Shown here: piece by piece, positions 43,248 to 43,493 of the stretch
How positions within the stretch are numbered: position 1 is the stretch's first letter
Layout of the letters: every line of letters starts with the position of its first letter
Assembly (NCBI RefSeq): GCF_014596465.1
Contig: NZ_MECK01000557.1
Span: forward strand, 1-43,493
DNA from: Streptomyces sp. CBMA123
GTDB taxonomy: Bacteria; Actinomycetota; Actinomycetes; Streptomycetales; Streptomycetaceae
DNA length: 43,493 nt
Direction: 5' to 3'
The notes under the pieces: generated by a model
Database searches by the model: none
Told to the model about the DNA's origin: nothing
Seen by the model: the letters and a program-made list of their open reading frames with translations, nothing else
Made by a program: the position numbers and the translations under genes

Positions 43248-43493
43248 GCCGGCACTCCGTTCGTGGTGGTGGCGGTGGCGGTGGTGGTGGCGGCGGGGCT
43301 CAGCAGACGCAGCACCGCGCAGCCCACCGCGCCGTCCCGGTCGACGGCGGTGACCAGGGCGATCCGGCCCGCCGCGGCCGGCTCGGCCTCGGCGGCGCCG
43401 AGCAGCGCCTGGATCTGGAAGGTGGCGGCGGCCGCGCTGGTGTCACCGAGCAGGGCCATGGACGGGACGGCGGTGAGCGCCTCGGCCGGCAAC
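43244..43493 (-). CDS. Ketosynthase-like protein (possible chain-length factor), C-terminal end, partial
   Basis: Only the last 82 codons are visible. The segment VPSMALLGDTSAAAATFQIQALLGAAE followed by ALVTAVDRDGAVGCAVLRL resembles the C-terminal core of beta-ketoacyl synthases, where GDTSAAAATFQ stands in the place of the usual G(H/D)xxGAxG segment. The catalytic residues lie outside the window. The tail is Ala/Thr-rich. The 4-nt overlap with fabG supports a polyketide synthase pair. A chain-length factor is a guess. Confidence 0.5.
   Translation of the reverse strand, partial: LPAEALTAVPSMALLGDTSAAAATFQIQALLGAAEAEPAAAGRIALVTAVDRDGAVGCAVLRLLSPAATTTATATTTNGVPA

Noticed and set aside
1..43493. 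CRISPR arrays
   Set aside because: No regularly spaced repeats with unique spacers were found; the repeat block at 10653-11072 has irregular spacing and mixed orientation.

Overview
The DNA is very G+C-rich, with GTG/TTG starts, purine-rich ribosome binding sites and gene families typical of a streptomycete (Streptomyces, Kitasatospora or a close relative). It is a chromosomal segment interrupted by an integrated mobile element of about 27.8 kb.

Left flank (1-6260): the end of the fused thymidylate kinase gene (tmk), holB (DNA polymerase III delta prime), a membrane-anchored esterase-fold protein that lacks its catalytic serine, a secreted TAP-like alpha/beta hydrolase, a LeuE-type exporter, and tRNA-Thr(CGT).

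Element (6218-34024): bounded by a perfect 51-bp direct repeat that covers the 3' part of tRNA-Thr. The left end holds the maintenance and transfer genes: tyrosine integrase, XRE regulator, excisionase-like protein, DUF3631 ATPase, a block of repeated GACGG/CCGTC motifs (possible origin), a DUF2637/SpdB-like membrane protein, inverted repeats (possible oriT), MobC-like protein and a relaxase. No FtsK/TraB translocase is visible, so a mobilizable rather than self-transmissible element is more likely. The cargo has three parts. (1) A large protein with a C-terminal HEPN-like RNase motif. (2) A cell-wall-precursor island: Ddl-like ligase, fold-type-II PLP enzyme, C39-like cysteine peptidase, MurF, MurC, a small one-helix protein, an XRE regulator and a peptide deformylase, with a Nudix hydrolase beside it. 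The Ddl and MurC paralogues carry changes at residues that contact substrate in the standard enzymes, so a non-standard peptidoglycan stem or a related peptide product is possible. (3) A defence island: DUF262 (GmrSD-like) protein, RadC-like protein, and a type I restriction system (hsdR, hsdM, hsdS) with an AbiEi-like gene split by one amber codon between hsdR and hsdM.

Right flank (34025-43493): the native-looking tRNA terminator, a two-gene operon with a ParB-fold protein, a sensor kinase/LuxR response regulator pair, a MaoC-like hydratase, and the edge of a biosynthetic cluster (SbnB-like dehydrogenase, phytoene-desaturase-like flavoenzyme, ketoreductase and the end of a ketosynthase-like gene).

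The strongest candidates for something undescribed are the mobile murC/murF/ddl island, the HEPN fusion protein and the ParB-like operon. All functions are read from sequence motifs by eye; no database search was run.
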